A DNA stretch of 64,000 nt from Ampullaceana balthica (GCA_944989445.1 CALYLW010000010.1:2147234-2211233), one strand, 5' to 3'. Positions 22,955 through 35,495 are shown, numbered from the stretch's first letter. Program-made: numbers and translations. The notes: generated by a model from the sequence alone, not told the origin.

Positions 22955-23925
22955 AAAACACGTTAAAAAAAACATGTTTTTGACTATAAATCCTTTATGT
23001 ACGGGACATAACTAAAAGAATGTTCATTATAATACGCAGCGCAAGACAATCCAAAAATACAAAATTGTATTTATGTGTCGTAAAACATGTTTAATATAAT
23101 GCGCACCAATCAGGAATATGTTTATAAAAGGTATTTTCAATTAAATACGCACCTTATTGCGTGATAGGAAAGGTTGTTCAAAATAATAAGCACCACGACA
23201 CTATAGCAAAAAAAAGTTAACATGTTACATAGAGATAAATAAAGATAATCTAAAAATTCCTTAATTTAATTACGTTCATTCGATTTATCTGAAATTTTGA
23301 TACATCATTTTTATCATCAGCACGAGTCTGTCTGCAAAATTTTAGCTCGCAAGCTTACGAGAAAGTGGGTTAAAAATCGATCCAAAGTTATTTTCGGCAC
23401 CGCCCGCCTGCCTCAAGCAGACACCACGAGTTAATATAAAGGATTTAATAATAAAAAACCCCGTAAACAACAAAGTTTTTGATTTTGAATCCTTTATGTA
23501 AGAATGTTCATTATAATACGCAGCGCAAGACAATCCAAAAATACAGAATTTTAGTTATGTCTCGTAAAACAAGTTTAATATAATGGGCACCGATCGGGAA
23601 TATATTTTTAAAAAGTATTGTCAATATAATACGCACCGAATCGCGCAACAGGAAAGGTTGTTCAATATAATACGCACCACGACACAATAGCAAAAAAATG
23701 TAACATGTTACATAGAGATAAATAAAGATAATCTAAACATTCATTAATTTAATGACGGTAAATTCGATTTATCTGAAATTTTGATACATCATTTTATTAT
23801 CGGCGCGAGTCTGCCTGCAAAATTTCAGCTCGCTAGCTTACGAGGAAGTGGGTTAAAATCGATTCAAAGTTTTTTCGGCGCCGTCTCAAGCAAGCAGACA
23901 CCACGAGTTAATATAAAGGATTTTA
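22955..23925 (+). repeat. Family A ~500-bp repeat, about two units
   Basis: Two head-to-tail units, with GTGGGTTAAAA blocks at 23,365 and 23,848 (period 483). It has the same TAAATCCTTTATGT / ATATAAAGGATTT ends and ATACGCA strings as the array at 1,397, but is more diverged in the linkers. Confidence 0.88.
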
Positions 23926-24824
23926 AAAGTAATAAATGCGTTACAACATAATAATATAAAAAATAAATAACAAAATAAAAATTGTAAATCTCATAAACCA
24001 AATAACTGATGTTATACATCGATATAGAAAATAAAATTTAGAATTACGTACATAATATTAACATGAACGCACACACACAAAGCGAACATTTAATACAAAC
24101 AAATCATAAACGTCATTTATTAAACCTCGGCTCACTTTCCACAAATAGTATAATCTTAAAAAATGACGTCACGTCATAATAATAATATTTTACTGCCAGA
24201 AACACGTTTTGTTAATCTCAAAACCAATTTTTTAAATTAATTTACGACTAAATTTTCAAAATAAATAAATTAATCGGGAGTTAAACTGCATAGCGACCAC
24301 TAACTGACTAACGGACGTGCTTAGTCCCATTGCATATTAGTAGATTGTGGTGCGACATAAAAAACGATACCACCTTTTTATACTTGTGAGAATTGGGTCA
24401 GAACATTTGGCGAACATAGATTGCTACCTAGAGTCCTCTGTTCTGATGGAGGTTAAGGATTTTGACCTAAAAACAAAAAGAAAATTATGTTCCCTGTTAG
24501 TTTTAAATAAGTTGAGCCTAGATTCTTAGTGCTGTAATTTAATAACGACCAATAAAAAACTATGTCAATGAAAAACTCTCTTTTCTATTACTCTATTTTA
24601 TTTTAATTCAAATTAAATTTTAGAAATAACAAAAGCAATAATAAACAATTTCAATTTCTATGATGAGCATAACATTTGATCGAGCTTTTTTCCTCCCAAA
24701 AATATCTTAAGGCAACGATGTGCACATTTTCAGTTTGTTTAAAGTCTAGTTGTAATTTCATGTTTTAAAAAAAATTACATTTAAAATTTAATTGAAATAT
24801 AAATAAACCAGATTATAAATAATG
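23926..24824. other. No gene; CRE-bearing repeat fragment at 24,164
   Basis: 24,050-24,260 resembles 17,810-18,190 (AC-rich start, TGACGTCA, a GAAACACG...TGTTAATCTC block). Nothing else is recognised. Confidence 0.4.
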
Positions 24825-24832
24825 TTTTAAAC

Positions 24833-26942
24833 CAGTGGTTCCCAGATTTTTTGACCCACGGACCCCTTTTGTGGTCAAAACTTCCCCCCGGACCCCCAAG
24901 TGAAAAAACTACATCAATGTATAGTACAAAAATTACAATTTTTTTAAAAAAGCAACATTTTGATGAAGAAGTACGGTATTTATTGAAATTATCATTTTTG
25001 TTTAAAATAAAATTGAAAACAATTAATAACGTGGATTAACTTGTTGAGATTTTATGAGTGTATTTATGACCGACTCAATGTTTGTGAGTAGCAACCGCAA
25101 ATCCCCACGAGCACCAATTTCTATTCGTTTTCTTGTGTTTTTTTTATGATGAGATTCATAACGCCACTGAATCTTTGTTCTACCAAATAGGAAGACGGAA
25201 AAGCAGTCAAAAAATCTGTACAATAACCCATTAAGCAGAACCTAACATTGGGCTTTACAATAATCCATAATGCAGGATATAAAAATTGTGATGTGACTTT
25301 GTAACCAGAATTTGTGGTATCCTAGTTCAAACATTGGTTTAAGTTCCTCATTTTAATAAGCTTCCCCTGTATTATTATGGATTCATCTGTGTTTGGGATC
25401 TGAGTTTATCCATGTGCTAAAAAGTTCAACTGCCAGTCGGGAATATCCAAGTGAAGAATGCCTTCAAATCTTTGGTTCAGGTCTGAGGTCTGCATGAAGA
25501 GCCGTTATGTTTGACAGTAAGCCACCAAATCTTTATCTCTATTTTGCAATTTCAAAAGATTTTGGAACTGAGGCCATTCTCCTGTTCCGAAGTTTTTTTT
25601 GCAAAGAAAAGGGTTTGCAACAAACTCAGATATAACGCTTTTAGTTTTGATTAAATTTATTTGGTCAGCTTGTAGTTTCCAATTAATTTCGTTAAAGTTG
25701 GGTAAATAAATCATTCATAAAGGATATATCATTTTTTTAGTTAATTTTGTTCCAAATCATTGTCTTTGATTTCCAGGAATTCTACACTGAATCAAAAAGA
25801 GCATTAACTCGATTTAAATATGTACGTGTTGATAACCAGCGTACTTCTGTGTAAATAAGTAAACGATTAAAGTATTCGTCATTTTCAAAATAATATTGAG
25901 CAAATACTCTCTCATTGAAGGCATTCCTTTTGAATTTTATTAGCTGATCTAATGACATAATCTACTGATCCATTCAACCTTTCAGTAAGATTTTTTGCAA
26001 ATAAATGATGTCGATGATGACACAATGTGTTGAAATAACATTCGTTACAGCTTGTTGTAAGTATACCAGACAGTCAATGGTATTGCTTTAACTTCAATTT
26101 TTTTTTATTCAGCAAATAACTTTTCACCTTTTGTATCTGTTTCCAAACATTTATACATACTTCAAATATTCAACAACACTGTATTGTCGCATTGTTTCTT
26201 CGGCTAACTCAGTGCTGGATTTACCTATTTGCTAAACAAGCTATAGCTTACATCCCCCCTTCTTTCCCCCCACCCCCCACTGACATAGAATATCTGGACT
26301 TCAAAAGGGCCCCCATATCCCCAATAGCTTAGGGCTTTATCAAGTCTAAATCAAGCCTTGGGCTCACTCATTCTCTTATATGTTGTAACAAACCACTGTT
26401 GATAATTATTAACGTTTTCAATGGAATGCTACAGAAAAGCCCTATTGAAAAAATATTTGATGATAGGGTACAATTTAGATAAATATAACTCCCGACACAT
26501 ACAAAAATACACAACCTTGCAACCATCATAGATTCAAGTTAAAAAATTGTATTTTTCTGACTTACTTATAGGAATCCCGCATTTCCTTCGCATCAAACTT
26601 GACCTCTCAATAAACCCAGTGTTTTGATTGGTTATAGATGTGGAAATTACAGTAGTTCTACAACTTTTCTAAGTAAAATAAAATTGTATTCCATGACTGA
26701 TAGCACCTAAGATGGTATTTAATTAGTAGGAAAGACATTCACATACTATTTTATTTATTGTTATTTATTTTAATTCCCATAATAATAAAAATTGATCACA
26801 GTTTTATTATCTTATTATTAAACCTTGCGCGGACCCCCTGACGTTGTTCAGGGACCCCAACATCAATTTTAATTTTCCACGGACCCCCTGAATGCTACCG
26901 GGGACCACTGAGGGTCCGTACTGACCCTTTTGGGAATCACTG
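24833..26942 (-). mobile_element. Decayed hAT transposon with perfect 8-bp duplication
   Basis: The ends are CAGTGGTTCCCAGATTTTTT and CTTTTGGGAATCACTG. The exact octamer TTTTAAAC flanks both (24,825-24,832 and 26,943-26,950). Sub-terminal blocks are rich in GGACCCCC. The interior carries a broken transposase on the minus strand. The 2.1-kb length is typical for a hAT element with some internal loss. Confidence 0.85.
25023..26200 (-). pseudogene. hAT transposase remnant (ZBED5-like), C-terminal half
   Basis: Minus-strand fragments read as hAT transposase. The C-terminal tail RKRIEIGARGDLRLLLTNIE lies near 25,120, and an upstream segment INLIKTKSVISEFVANPFL with LLKLQNRDKDLVAYCQ at 25,505-25,680. 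These follow the order of ZBED5/SCAND3-type transposases. Several stops and frameshifts separate them. The N-terminal BED finger was not found. Confidence 0.75.
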
Positions 26943-26950
26943 TTTTAAAC

Positions 26951-27491
26951 AATCTTTGTTTTGCTAAAAGATTGAATTTGCACACTTTGACTGGCAAGTG
27001 TTTATGCTCTAAATGTTTTGACCAAAATTGATAGGCGTGCTTGATAATTGGAGGTCTAAACAAGAAAATTTTAACTTAATTATGCAACTAAATAAACGTG
27101 TCAATATCCTTTGTAAATATTAATGGTTTTTTTTCCTAAATACAAGGCTATTTAATATTAATGATTGCTGAGTCTGCTGAAAAAAAAATTTCGCGTGAAG
27201 TATTTTTTTCCGTCAGCAATTTTCAAAAAGTCGGTACGAATATCTCAAGCAGGAAACGCCTGTCAAGTTAACTGGGAAATTTTAAACTGTTGGTGAGTTC
27301 GCCAAGTAGCTCGGCCCTTCATAATGAGCTGAAAGGGAGATAAGCGATGAGTAAAGGGAATTTAAATATTTTTTAAAAGAAATTCTAGTTCAACACTCCG
27401 AGAGCTTGTAGGTCTTGATTCTGTATATGAACTTCTTTAGACATTTTCTGATGAAAAATTAAAACACAAAGCTACTTGTGTAGTTGGGTGA
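26951..27491. other. No gene recognised
   Basis: AT-rich DNA between two transposons, no structure supported. Confidence 0.4.
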
Positions 27492-27493
27492 TA

Positions 27494-28125
27494 CAGTGGA
27501 ACCTCGAGATACGAATGCTTCAAGATGCGAAAGGCCACTGGAGAAACATTTTTGTTCAAAGATATGAAAAAAATCCAAGATACGAAAAACCGCACAGCTG
27601 AAAACTATAGAAATAACATGACGTCATTCATCCTGCCACCAACAATTTGCTCTTCTATTTGTCAATTCCAGCCATGTGTCGCAGTTGTGTGTTCGTGTGT
27701 GTCATGCATGCTTCATTTACTGTGTAGTTGGTTTGGTGTTGGTGTCTTAAATTCGTGAATATTTTAGTGAAACCTTTGGAAACGTTTATTTTTATGCCCA
27801 TGGTTTCAAAGAAATTAATAAATAATCACCTAACTCGAAAGTTAAAAGTTAACATTTGTATACATATTATTTTTTATTTATTTTATGCTGTTTTAATTGT
27901 TTATTTTTTAAAAAAAATATATGTTTTATAATGTGTACTTTTAAGGAGTGAAGAATCCTTTTTTATTTCTATAGTTGTTCATGGTATTTCATTTTTTAGT
28001 GTTGTTTCTGTGTGGCTCGGAATGTATTAGGTATTTTAATTGTAACACTTTGTTCGAGACACGAAAGATCCAAGATACGAAAGCAACCCCGGAACGGATT
28101 AATTTCGTATCTCGAGAGCCCGCTG
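27494..28125. mobile_element. Pogo/Tigger-like MITE (632 bp)
   Basis: Inverted ends CAGTGGAACCTCGAGATACG and CGTATCTCGAG plus AGCCCGCTG, flanked by TA on each side (27,492-27,493 and 28,126-28,127). CAGTGG ends with a TA target are characteristic of the pogo branch of Tc1/mariner. No transposase is readable. A truncated relative lies at 16,170. Confidence 0.75.
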
Positions 28126-29034
28126 TATCTTGAAATAACAACAGACTTATTCAAAAATTAAAATTAAAAATGCGCTACAATTTTATTACAAGCGGTCAGG
28201 TAATTAAATTGTAATGGAAAAAGAACTACAATAGTCATCTAATTTACAGCTAAACTACAATTATAATTGATAATTATGAGATTCTATGTTCAATTTTTAT
28301 TCCAAAGATGTCGATGTAAAATATTGGTACCAAGTTGGTATTGTATTTTTTAACGCAATTTCCATTGGGAAAAATCAATATACATAATTTGCAATGTATG
28401 TAACGTCCCGTCTGTCCTGTCCATGACGCTATGACTTTTTAGCTCCCGATTTAAAAAAAAATGAAAATATAGAAGTAAAAATGTTGCCTTCGAGATAAAC
28501 AAATTGTGTTTCTCGCCATAAAATATTGCGACATGACGTCATTATTTGAGCTTTTGTTAATGTGTGAAGGGAACGAATTAAAAAGAGCCACGTTTTATTT
28601 GATTTGATTACTATTATTATTATTTTGTTGTATTAAATGTCCGTTTTAGTGTAATTGTCCATGTCAATATTTTGTACGTAATTTAAGTAATTATCAATTT
28701 AATTTTCTATATCAATGTATAACATTCGTTTTTCGGTTTATGAAATTTACTATTGGTTGTCGTTTGGTTGTCAAGTTTCGATGCGTTTTGAACTACAAGG
28801 CCATTATTTATTACTGCAAATGAAATTTGTAGACTTATGCTTCAGTTTAGCGTTTTTTTTTCTTTTATACACTTTGAGATTGCATTTTTGTATGTTTAAA
28901 AAAATAACATATTTAAAAATCGGACTCCACCCCCCCCCCACAATAGTTTTTTTTATTGTTATTTACATGTAATATTTTAATGCGACTTAGACCAATTTTC
29001 AATAAAAAATCTTTGCTTTTAATATAGAACTGGA
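28126..29034. other. No gene; CRE-bearing repeat fragment at 28,470
   Basis: 28,470-28,560 on the minus strand matches the TGACGTCA repeat seen at 18,106 and 24,164. The 85-codon open frame at 28,715 is T-rich, low-complexity and not recognised. Confidence 0.35.
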
Positions 29035-29568
29035 AGTGGTGCTGACTTGACAATAATGAAAACATTTATTTGAATTTCTAAAAAGTGTATATTAAACTGT
29101 ATATACGATTATCTGTTGATACTTTAATATTTTCTTTTATACAGTGATACACTTTATTTCAGAGGTTTAATGCAAAATAAATAGTTCTTTGTTATTCATA
29201 TTTGTAAATAGTTACAATTTTTTGTTTACATGTTTTTGATAATGTAGAGGTAATAATGTATGGACCAATGGGCGCATAAACTGACAAGTCATAATAGATC
29301 TTGAAAAGGTGCTGACTTGACAAATAATAAAAACGTTTATGTGAATTACTAACACGTTTATATTAAATTGTAAATATGATTAACAGTTGATAATTTAATC
29401 TTTTCTGTTATCCTGTGACAAACTTTGCTTAATACGTTTCATGCAAAATGAATAGTTCTTTGTTATTAACATGTGTAAAAATTTCATTTTATTTTTTACA
29501 TGTTTTGGTAATGTTGTGGTAACAATGTGTGGACAAATGGGCGAATAAACTGACAAGTAATAATCATC
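29035..29568 (+). repeat. Tandem duplication, two units of ~270 bp
   Basis: GGTGCTGACTTGACAA recurs at about 29,039 and 29,309. Both units contain AATAGTTCTTTGTTATT and end with GGGCGNATAAACTGACAAGT. A third, diverged copy is inverted at 21,013-21,190. Confidence 0.85.
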
Positions 29569-30699
29569 AATGCAGCTTAAACGGCTTCAAATCACAGATG
29601 TGATTGATATGGATCACATTACAGTCACATAATTTATTTTTATCGCACTGTGCAGTATTATTGGTGCACTCATAATTGGTTCGCACCATTCAATGCCGCA
29701 AGTTAACGTCCGGCTGACTCCTGAGGAATATTTGTTAATACTTCGAACTTCAAACTTCTTTGCTGTAGTATCACCTTATGCTGTTTGTAATTCACTATGC
29801 ATTTACTATTATCCTGATTATATCATTATTTTTCATGCAAACTTATATAACACAAAGCCTAAGCTTGGAGGTTTTCTCATGAAACATATATTGGTATATA
29901 TAATCAAAATATATGCTCTGCTATGTCCGTTCGTAACGCTAGATTTTAGAAAGCGCACCGATAAAAACAATAGCCTTAAAAAAAATTACTGAAAAAAAAT
30001 GAAAAGAAAAAAAAACCAAAAAAAACGCTATTTTCAAACGTCCGCATAAAATTGTTAAATATCGAAAAGAGATTTAATTTTTCTCTCTTGGTCTCAATTT
30101 TTCGGATTATTTACTATGCGGCTTTCAGGCAAATGGGATAATTACAAAAAACTGAAATATATCCATTTTGAAAACGTCCGTCATTTCCGATGGGTAATAA
30201 ACTAGTTGCGTTTATATATTTGAAATGTCTGTCCTGTCTGTTCGAGCTTTGAACTGCAACTCCTCCTGAAACATACTATATAGAGGGTTCGGGTCTTATG
30301 CAATTATGTTAAGAAGGTCCCAAGGATGTGCATGGGCCAAAAATAAACACGAAAAGATTTCTGGATTTCCTTTAAAATACTTTAAAAAACGGAAAAATAT
30401 CAATATTTTGTCAATTTCTCGTCAACCATAACAGCTATCGGGTTGAAGCAAACACAAACGATAGCTAGTATATTTTAAAACAATGATGGAGAATGATTTC
30501 TTTGAAAAATATCTATTTTTTTCGACTCCCGTAATTTTAGCAACAAAACAATTGTTTTGTTTACTTTCATAATTACTGATTTGAAATGACTTTTAATGTA
30601 TATTAAAATGATTTCCCTTGCATAAAAAAAACGGAAATTCTTTGTTGGAAATTGCGTATAAATACTTATTTGAGTTTGTATTACTTATTTTTGTATTTT
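29569..30699. other. No gene supported
   Basis: An ATG-initiated 99-codon frame at 29,693-29,992 has no recognisable domain and ends in a lysine-rich low-complexity run. The rest is unassigned. Confidence 0.35.
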
Positions 30700-31147
30700 T
30701 AAATCCCTTATGTTAACTTCACCGCCGTCTCTGTCTCTCTGTCGTTCTGTCGTCATCTCATGGGCGGGCTGAAAAACGAAAGTCACAAATGACCCACTTT
30801 CCGTGATCCGAACGAGCTGAAATTTAGCACACGGACCCGCCTCACCTAACAGTTCATTGTATTAAAATTTCAGATCGATCGAACGTACCGTAATTAAATT
30901 AATGCATTTTTAGTTTATCCTTATATAACGTATGTAATTCAAATTCACTATTTGTTATTGTTTTTTCCCACGTGAGAGTTTGAGTTGATGCGCTGACGCG
31001 ATCCATCGAAGTACCGGCGTGCTTTTGTTTAGATTTTACGTGTCATGCTGAGCTCGGTCCCCCCCCCCTAGGGTTATGAAGCAAAGTTGAGTTAAGAGTT
31101 TGAGAATTATCAATACTGTTATTTATGTCTCATACATAAGGGATTTA
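30700..31147 (+). repeat. Family B repeat, single unit
   Basis: Ends TAAATCCCTTATGTTAACTT and GTCTCATACATAAGGGATTTA form a terminal inverted repeat like family A (CCC for CCT). It shares the core ATTTCAGATCGATCGAACGT plus ACCGTAATTAAATTA, and the GAGCTGAAATTTAGCACACG block. A linker with TTTTGTTTTTACGGG follows. Two further units lie at 50,517. Confidence 0.82.
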
Positions 31148-31439
31148 TAGACAAAAATTTTGTTTTTACGGGTTTGCTTTATTATGCGTGATTAGGGGCG
31201 TATAGAGCTTTTGTTTAGGAGATTATTATATACGTTTTGTAAGTTGCAAATTTTTACAAGCGTGTAATTCATATATGAACAAGTAAAGTCCTGATTGAAA
31301 CGTATGAGAGGTCATTTAAATATGTATGTAACCTACAGAATTTGTCTCTTTATCTTTACTTCAGCATAATCGTCGTGTTTTGGAGTAAATTTTGACTACT
31401 ACACTGGATAATTCTGACTGACCCTGGAAATCATGCTTT

Positions 31440-31738
31440 TACCTCATTTATACAAACTTGTTTTACTGTCTGGCTGTATAAATCTTTGAAGTACATTTTG
31501 GTAATTAAAAATGACTCTGAGAACTTATTGACCAACTGTTGGAGTCCTGCCTCTGTATGTGAGGTAAGGGCTGCGTCATCCACGAAGAGCAACTCTCTGA
31601 TTAATACATTTTCCAATTTGCTCTTCGCACGGAGCCGGCTGATATGATATAGGTTTCCATCCGTCCTGGTATGAATGTTCACACCCTCGGAGCAGACCTC
31701 GAAAGCAAGTCGCAATAGCATCGAGAAAAAGATACCAG
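31440..31738 (-). pseudogene. LINE reverse transcriptase fragment, minus strand
   Basis: The minus strand encodes the RT palm with motif C: RELLFVDDAALTSHTEAGLQ, where FVDD replaces the usual FADD, preceded by FFSMLLRLAFEV. This is part of a non-LTR retrotransposon (RTE-like by its partner fragment). It is truncated and lies back to back with the + strand piece at 31,744. The same RT segment occurs on the minus strand at about 46,915-47,160. Confidence 0.8.
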
Positions 31739-31743
31739 TGAGT

Positions 31744-32240
31744 GCTGGACGACCAACGCCAAGCAAACAAAGCAGCTCAACAGCTTCCACTTACGATGCT
31801 TGCGTAGGATTCTACGCATCAAGTGGCAGGACAAGATCACCAATGTCGAGGTACTCAGAAGAAGCCATATGCTGAGTATGCACTCAATTCTGAGTGAGAG
31901 GCGCCTGCGGTGGTTAGGTCATGTCCGCAGGATGAGCTCGGAGCGCATTCCTAGAGCCTTGATTTACGGTGAGCTGGCAACCGGCAAGAGAAAAGGAGGT
32001 CACCCCTGCTTGCGCTTCAAGGACGTCTGCAAGAAAGACATGTCATTGGCACAGATAGACTATAAAACGTGGGAGACCATTGCGAGGAGCGCACCTCCTG
32101 GCGGGCAAAAGTGCGTGAGGGCATTCATGTCGCGGAAGCATCCCTCGTAGCTTTGAGTGAAGAGATAAGGGCCAGGAGAAAGGTCATGGGGGAAGAGGAG
32201 CAGGAGTACGCGCCATCGTCCCATGAGGACGGACGGTTGC
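31744..32240 (+). pseudogene. LINE C-terminal fragment, plus strand (inverted junction)
   Basis: Reads KQLNSFHLRCLRRILRIKWQ, then RRLRWLGHVRRMSSERIPRA and a GGHPCLRFKDVCKKD block, the conserved C-terminal region of RTE-like LINE polyproteins. It joins within about 10 bp of the oppositely oriented RT piece of the same family, which suggests an insertion with 5' inversion. The frame is open to TAG at 32,148-32,150, after which further coding-like sequence runs to about 32,240. Confidence 0.82.
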
Positions 32241-32249
32241 CACACCATA

Positions 32250-33612
32250 CCAATAGTTTATGTATTTACTTGTTCTATGATTGTTGTTGGACTAGTTACT
32301 TATATTTATTTATGTATGTATCTGTATTTTATGTAATTAAATATTGTTGTCTGTCGTAGAACGGAGGTGTTTTGTAGTCATTTATATATGTCTAGTGATA
32401 TTATTCAATAATATACTCTAACATCCTGGGAGCTCAATTAGCACACTCCGAATAAATTTATGACAATTAGCCATATGTCTAGATAGTTAATAAGCTGTCC
32501 AGAGAATATTTTTAAAAAGTAATCAAATGTGCCCTGCGCTTTTAACTACACATTCTGCAAGGTTTGTCAACAATTTCCAGACACCCTACTTCCCAAACAT
32601 TCAGACTTGTACACAAAGAATATTCTCTGCTATTTAGTTTATTTTTTAAAAAATTCTTCATAAAGGCTTATTTTGTTTTTCCATCAACTTTTTGGATATC
32701 TATCTTATCAAGGATACAATCTGAAGTGTGAGGAATTCACTCACAACGTCTTTCTACCAGTCCTCACAGTAAAAAAAAAGAATCACGCCGCTTCAGGAAA
32801 GAATTTAAAACAAAATATGCAACTATTAATGTATTTTAAATAGCCATAATGGACAAACTTAAATTATAGCGCCACATAATTTACCAAACTATCAAAGTTT
32901 TATGGTCTTATGGGGACTCTAGTATTTTTTCTTCTTCTTTTATATCATAAGCATCTAAGACCACTTGATTTGTAATTCTGGATGCTACAAATATTGATGG
33001 TTTACAAATGCATCAGTAAAGATTGTACTTTGCAAGGCTGCTCACTGAGGGTAGAGGAACGCATACCCTTTAGAGTTAAATGTTCCGATGTTAATTTGGT
33101 AGTGACAAAATTTTGTGGTCTATTGGCTCAGCCAGAGGAAGTCAAAGAAGACCAATAAATGCTGGTTTGATGTGGTCTGATTTTCTCATCCTAAATGCAA
33201 TTCAAGCTGCATGGTTTTTATCGATTCTTAACAAAATAATATTATACTTTTACAAATTAAGACAATCAAATCAATCAGCTCCTTTGATATTTCTATAGGA
33301 TAGAAATAAACGTTTGATATGTGCAATATGATAAACCTATTCTATAATTCCAAAAAAGACTTGAATTATGCCTGATTTTCATATATAGATACATTGTTAA
33401 TATCTTAAAACATTTTTTAAAATTCTTGCAAATTGCTGTTCTTATTTGATGAGCATCAATAAAAATAAATTAATTACTTAAAAAATATTGAAAATAGACT
33501 CAATCACGCACAAATCATTCTTGACATGAATTCATGATACATACACAAACAACTGCATGTCCATACAATAAAAATGTACAATTGAATTTTTTAATCTTTA
33601 ATACTCCAATAG
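32250..33612. other. Possible introns or unassigned DNA
   Basis: A cysteine-containing open stretch on the + strand around 32,990-33,140 (ending ...GLLAQPEEVKEDQ, stop) could be an old exon, but no splice signals are convincing. The rest is AT-rich. Confidence 0.3.
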
Positions 33613-33843
33613 GACCGGATAACCAATGTAAAGATACAATTAAAACACTTTACTGAGAGGAAATATCTCTATAAAAACAGCAATCAAAATGTAATAGAAT
33701 ATTGGTTGATAAAAAATGGTTTGAATGAAAATGGAAAAATTGAAAAGTGGAAAATGAGGTCTACAGAGATAGTTGATGACATTCCAGTGTTAAGAAAAGA
33801 TTTATCAAGCGAAGAAAGCATGAAACTAGTTGTTAAGGCCTAA
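33613..33843 (+). CDS. Candidate terminal exon of an unidentified gene
   Basis: A pyrimidine-rich tract (TTTTTTAATCTTTAATACTCC) ending AATAG precedes 33,613. From there the frame is open for 76 codons, beginning DRITNVKIQLKHFTERKYLY and ending KLVVKA, to TAA 33,841-33,843. A canonical AATAAA poly(A) signal follows at 33,941. The mixed hydrophilic composition looks like a real protein end, not a low-complexity frame. I do not recognise the family. Upstream exons would lie left of 33,600. Confidence 0.4.
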   Translation, partial: DRITNVKIQLKHFTERKYLYKNSNQNVIEYWLIKNGLNENGKIEKWKMRSTEIVDDIPVLRKDLSSEESMKLVVKA

Positions 33844-34714
33844 ATTATCTGAATGAGACTTTTCCGTTTTACGATTTCGAGTAATGGACACGAACTAGGA
33901 ACGGTTTATGTGATAAATGTTTGACAAGTTCATCATTTAAAATAAAGAAATGAATGCGTTTGAGATCACCCCTGTTGAAATCTCCATTTGACAGAAGACG
34001 AGATAGAGTGACTTGGGCGAGTGATTATCTTCAGCCAACAGGAAGCATACCAGGAAGTGAAAGTTTTGTCCTTGTTCAAGTGAAAACAAACACGTGTGTT
34101 TAATCATGCTTTGATCTCCCTCAGCCAATGGCAAAATATAGATATTGAGATCTGCCTATGAAAGTATGAATTCTATAACTTAATCATACAGCTTTCATAG
34201 ATAGTTTATTCCTATCTTTCCAGCGCATCTCTTCTCGTATCGATGAACTCTTCGAACACGAATGTTAAAAAGTAAATCATTTGATTAATCAGTGCCATAA
34301 TAATATCTTTATAAAATTTCATAAGAAGGTAAAATATCTTTCAGCAATGAATTTATGTGATTTTGTTGAGCTAATTTGGCCTTTGCAATTTTGTTTCTTG
34401 AAATTGTGTTTTATTGTTTTAAAACACAGTTTGGTTGTTGTTGTTTTTTAAAACATAAAATTATGTTTACGGTTTGTACGTTTTACGATTATGTTCGGAA
34501 TCCACTCCATGCCCGAATGCTAGACGGGAAGATGGGTGATTTTAAAGTGTTTTTCTTTTCATATGGAACAAATTTATAGCTTTTATCCCTATGTCTATCT
34601 AAGTGTTGCATTAATGTTTCTTTGTGTTGCATAAACAAGTTTTATCTAATGCCTTATGCATCATTTCTACGTTTCTCTTTATTTTTCTATCCTCTAGTGT
34701 TTCTAGGTTTCGTG
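33844..34714. other. 3' flank with AATAAA at 33,941; otherwise nothing seen
   Basis: Beyond the poly(A) signal the sequence is AT-rich and unassigned. The hAT element target site begins at 34,715. Confidence 0.35.
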
Positions 34715-34722
34715 TTTTAACT

Positions 34723-35495
34723 AGGGCTGCGGAAGTTAACGATTAATTTCTCGATTAATCGTTAAAAATTTTAACGATTAAATTATTTTTTAACGATTAA
34801 TCGACACATCACTTACAAATTATTGGAAGTCAAAAAGTAAAAAAAAATAATAATAAAAATAGCGGCCGATAAATAATAACAAATATCCTGACGATTCCAC
34901 AAACATTTTGGTTTTAAACTATTGACTGACGGGAATGCTCAAAATGTTAATAAAGTTTGTCTACCATGGTTCTAACACTTCGCCTACTTATCAAACTAAA
35001 TAAAAAGCGTATTAAGCAAATAGCAGTAATAGAGTCTGACTCAGAGACAGAAAATGACGACAGCTCTTTTGATGAATTACTGCGTTACAAAATGGAGATG
35101 AAAGTTCCTGAATCCATTGACCCTTTACAAGGTGGAAACTTAATGAACACCGATATCCGATAATGTCATTCCTTGTCAAGACCATTTTGTGCATACGAGT
35201 TACCTAAGTTCCATGTGAATGATTGTTCAGCTCGCCTGGTTATATTGTAAATTAGACCCGCTTATCACTTGAACCAAATAATGTCAACACACTTGTCTTT
35301 TTGCTTAGTTGGTTAAAAGATGACATATACAGGTGAAATTCCAGTGCTATTTAGATTTTCAACAAGAACGTTTAATAAGTGTTACTTATGACATAATAAA
35401 TTTTAATTTCTGTTTTTAATCGAAATTACCGATTAATTAATCGTTAATTTTTCATAAGTTAACGATTAAATTAAAATTAATCGTAACAGCCCTAG
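34723..35495 (+). mobile_element. Internally deleted hAT transposon with 8-bp duplication
   Basis: The ends are AGGGCTGCGGAAGTTAACGA and TAATCGTAACAGCCCTAG, flanked on both sides by TTTTAACT (34,715-34,722 and 35,496-35,503). The terminal regions are arrays of TTAACGATTAAT palindromes, as in the MITE at 19,024. The centre keeps the 3' end of a transposase gene. Confidence 0.85.
34957..35345 (+). pseudogene. hAT transposase C-terminal remnant (dimerisation domain)
   Basis: The frame reads SSFDELLRYKMEMKVPES then IDPLQ, followed after a frame change by IMSFLVKTILCIRVT, a stop, VPCE, a stop, LFSSPGYIVN and LEPNNVNTLVFLLSWLK. This is the hAT C-terminal dimerisation region (normally DPLxWW ... 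ATSxPSER.FS ... L.P.NV..L.FL) with the WW lost by frameshift and two in-frame stops. It is clearly inactive. Confidence 0.82.

Noticed and set aside
29693..29992. 99-codon protein gene
   Set aside because: ATG-initiated and moderately long, but no domain, no nearby poly(A) or splice evidence, and a poly-lysine end produced by an A-rich tract.
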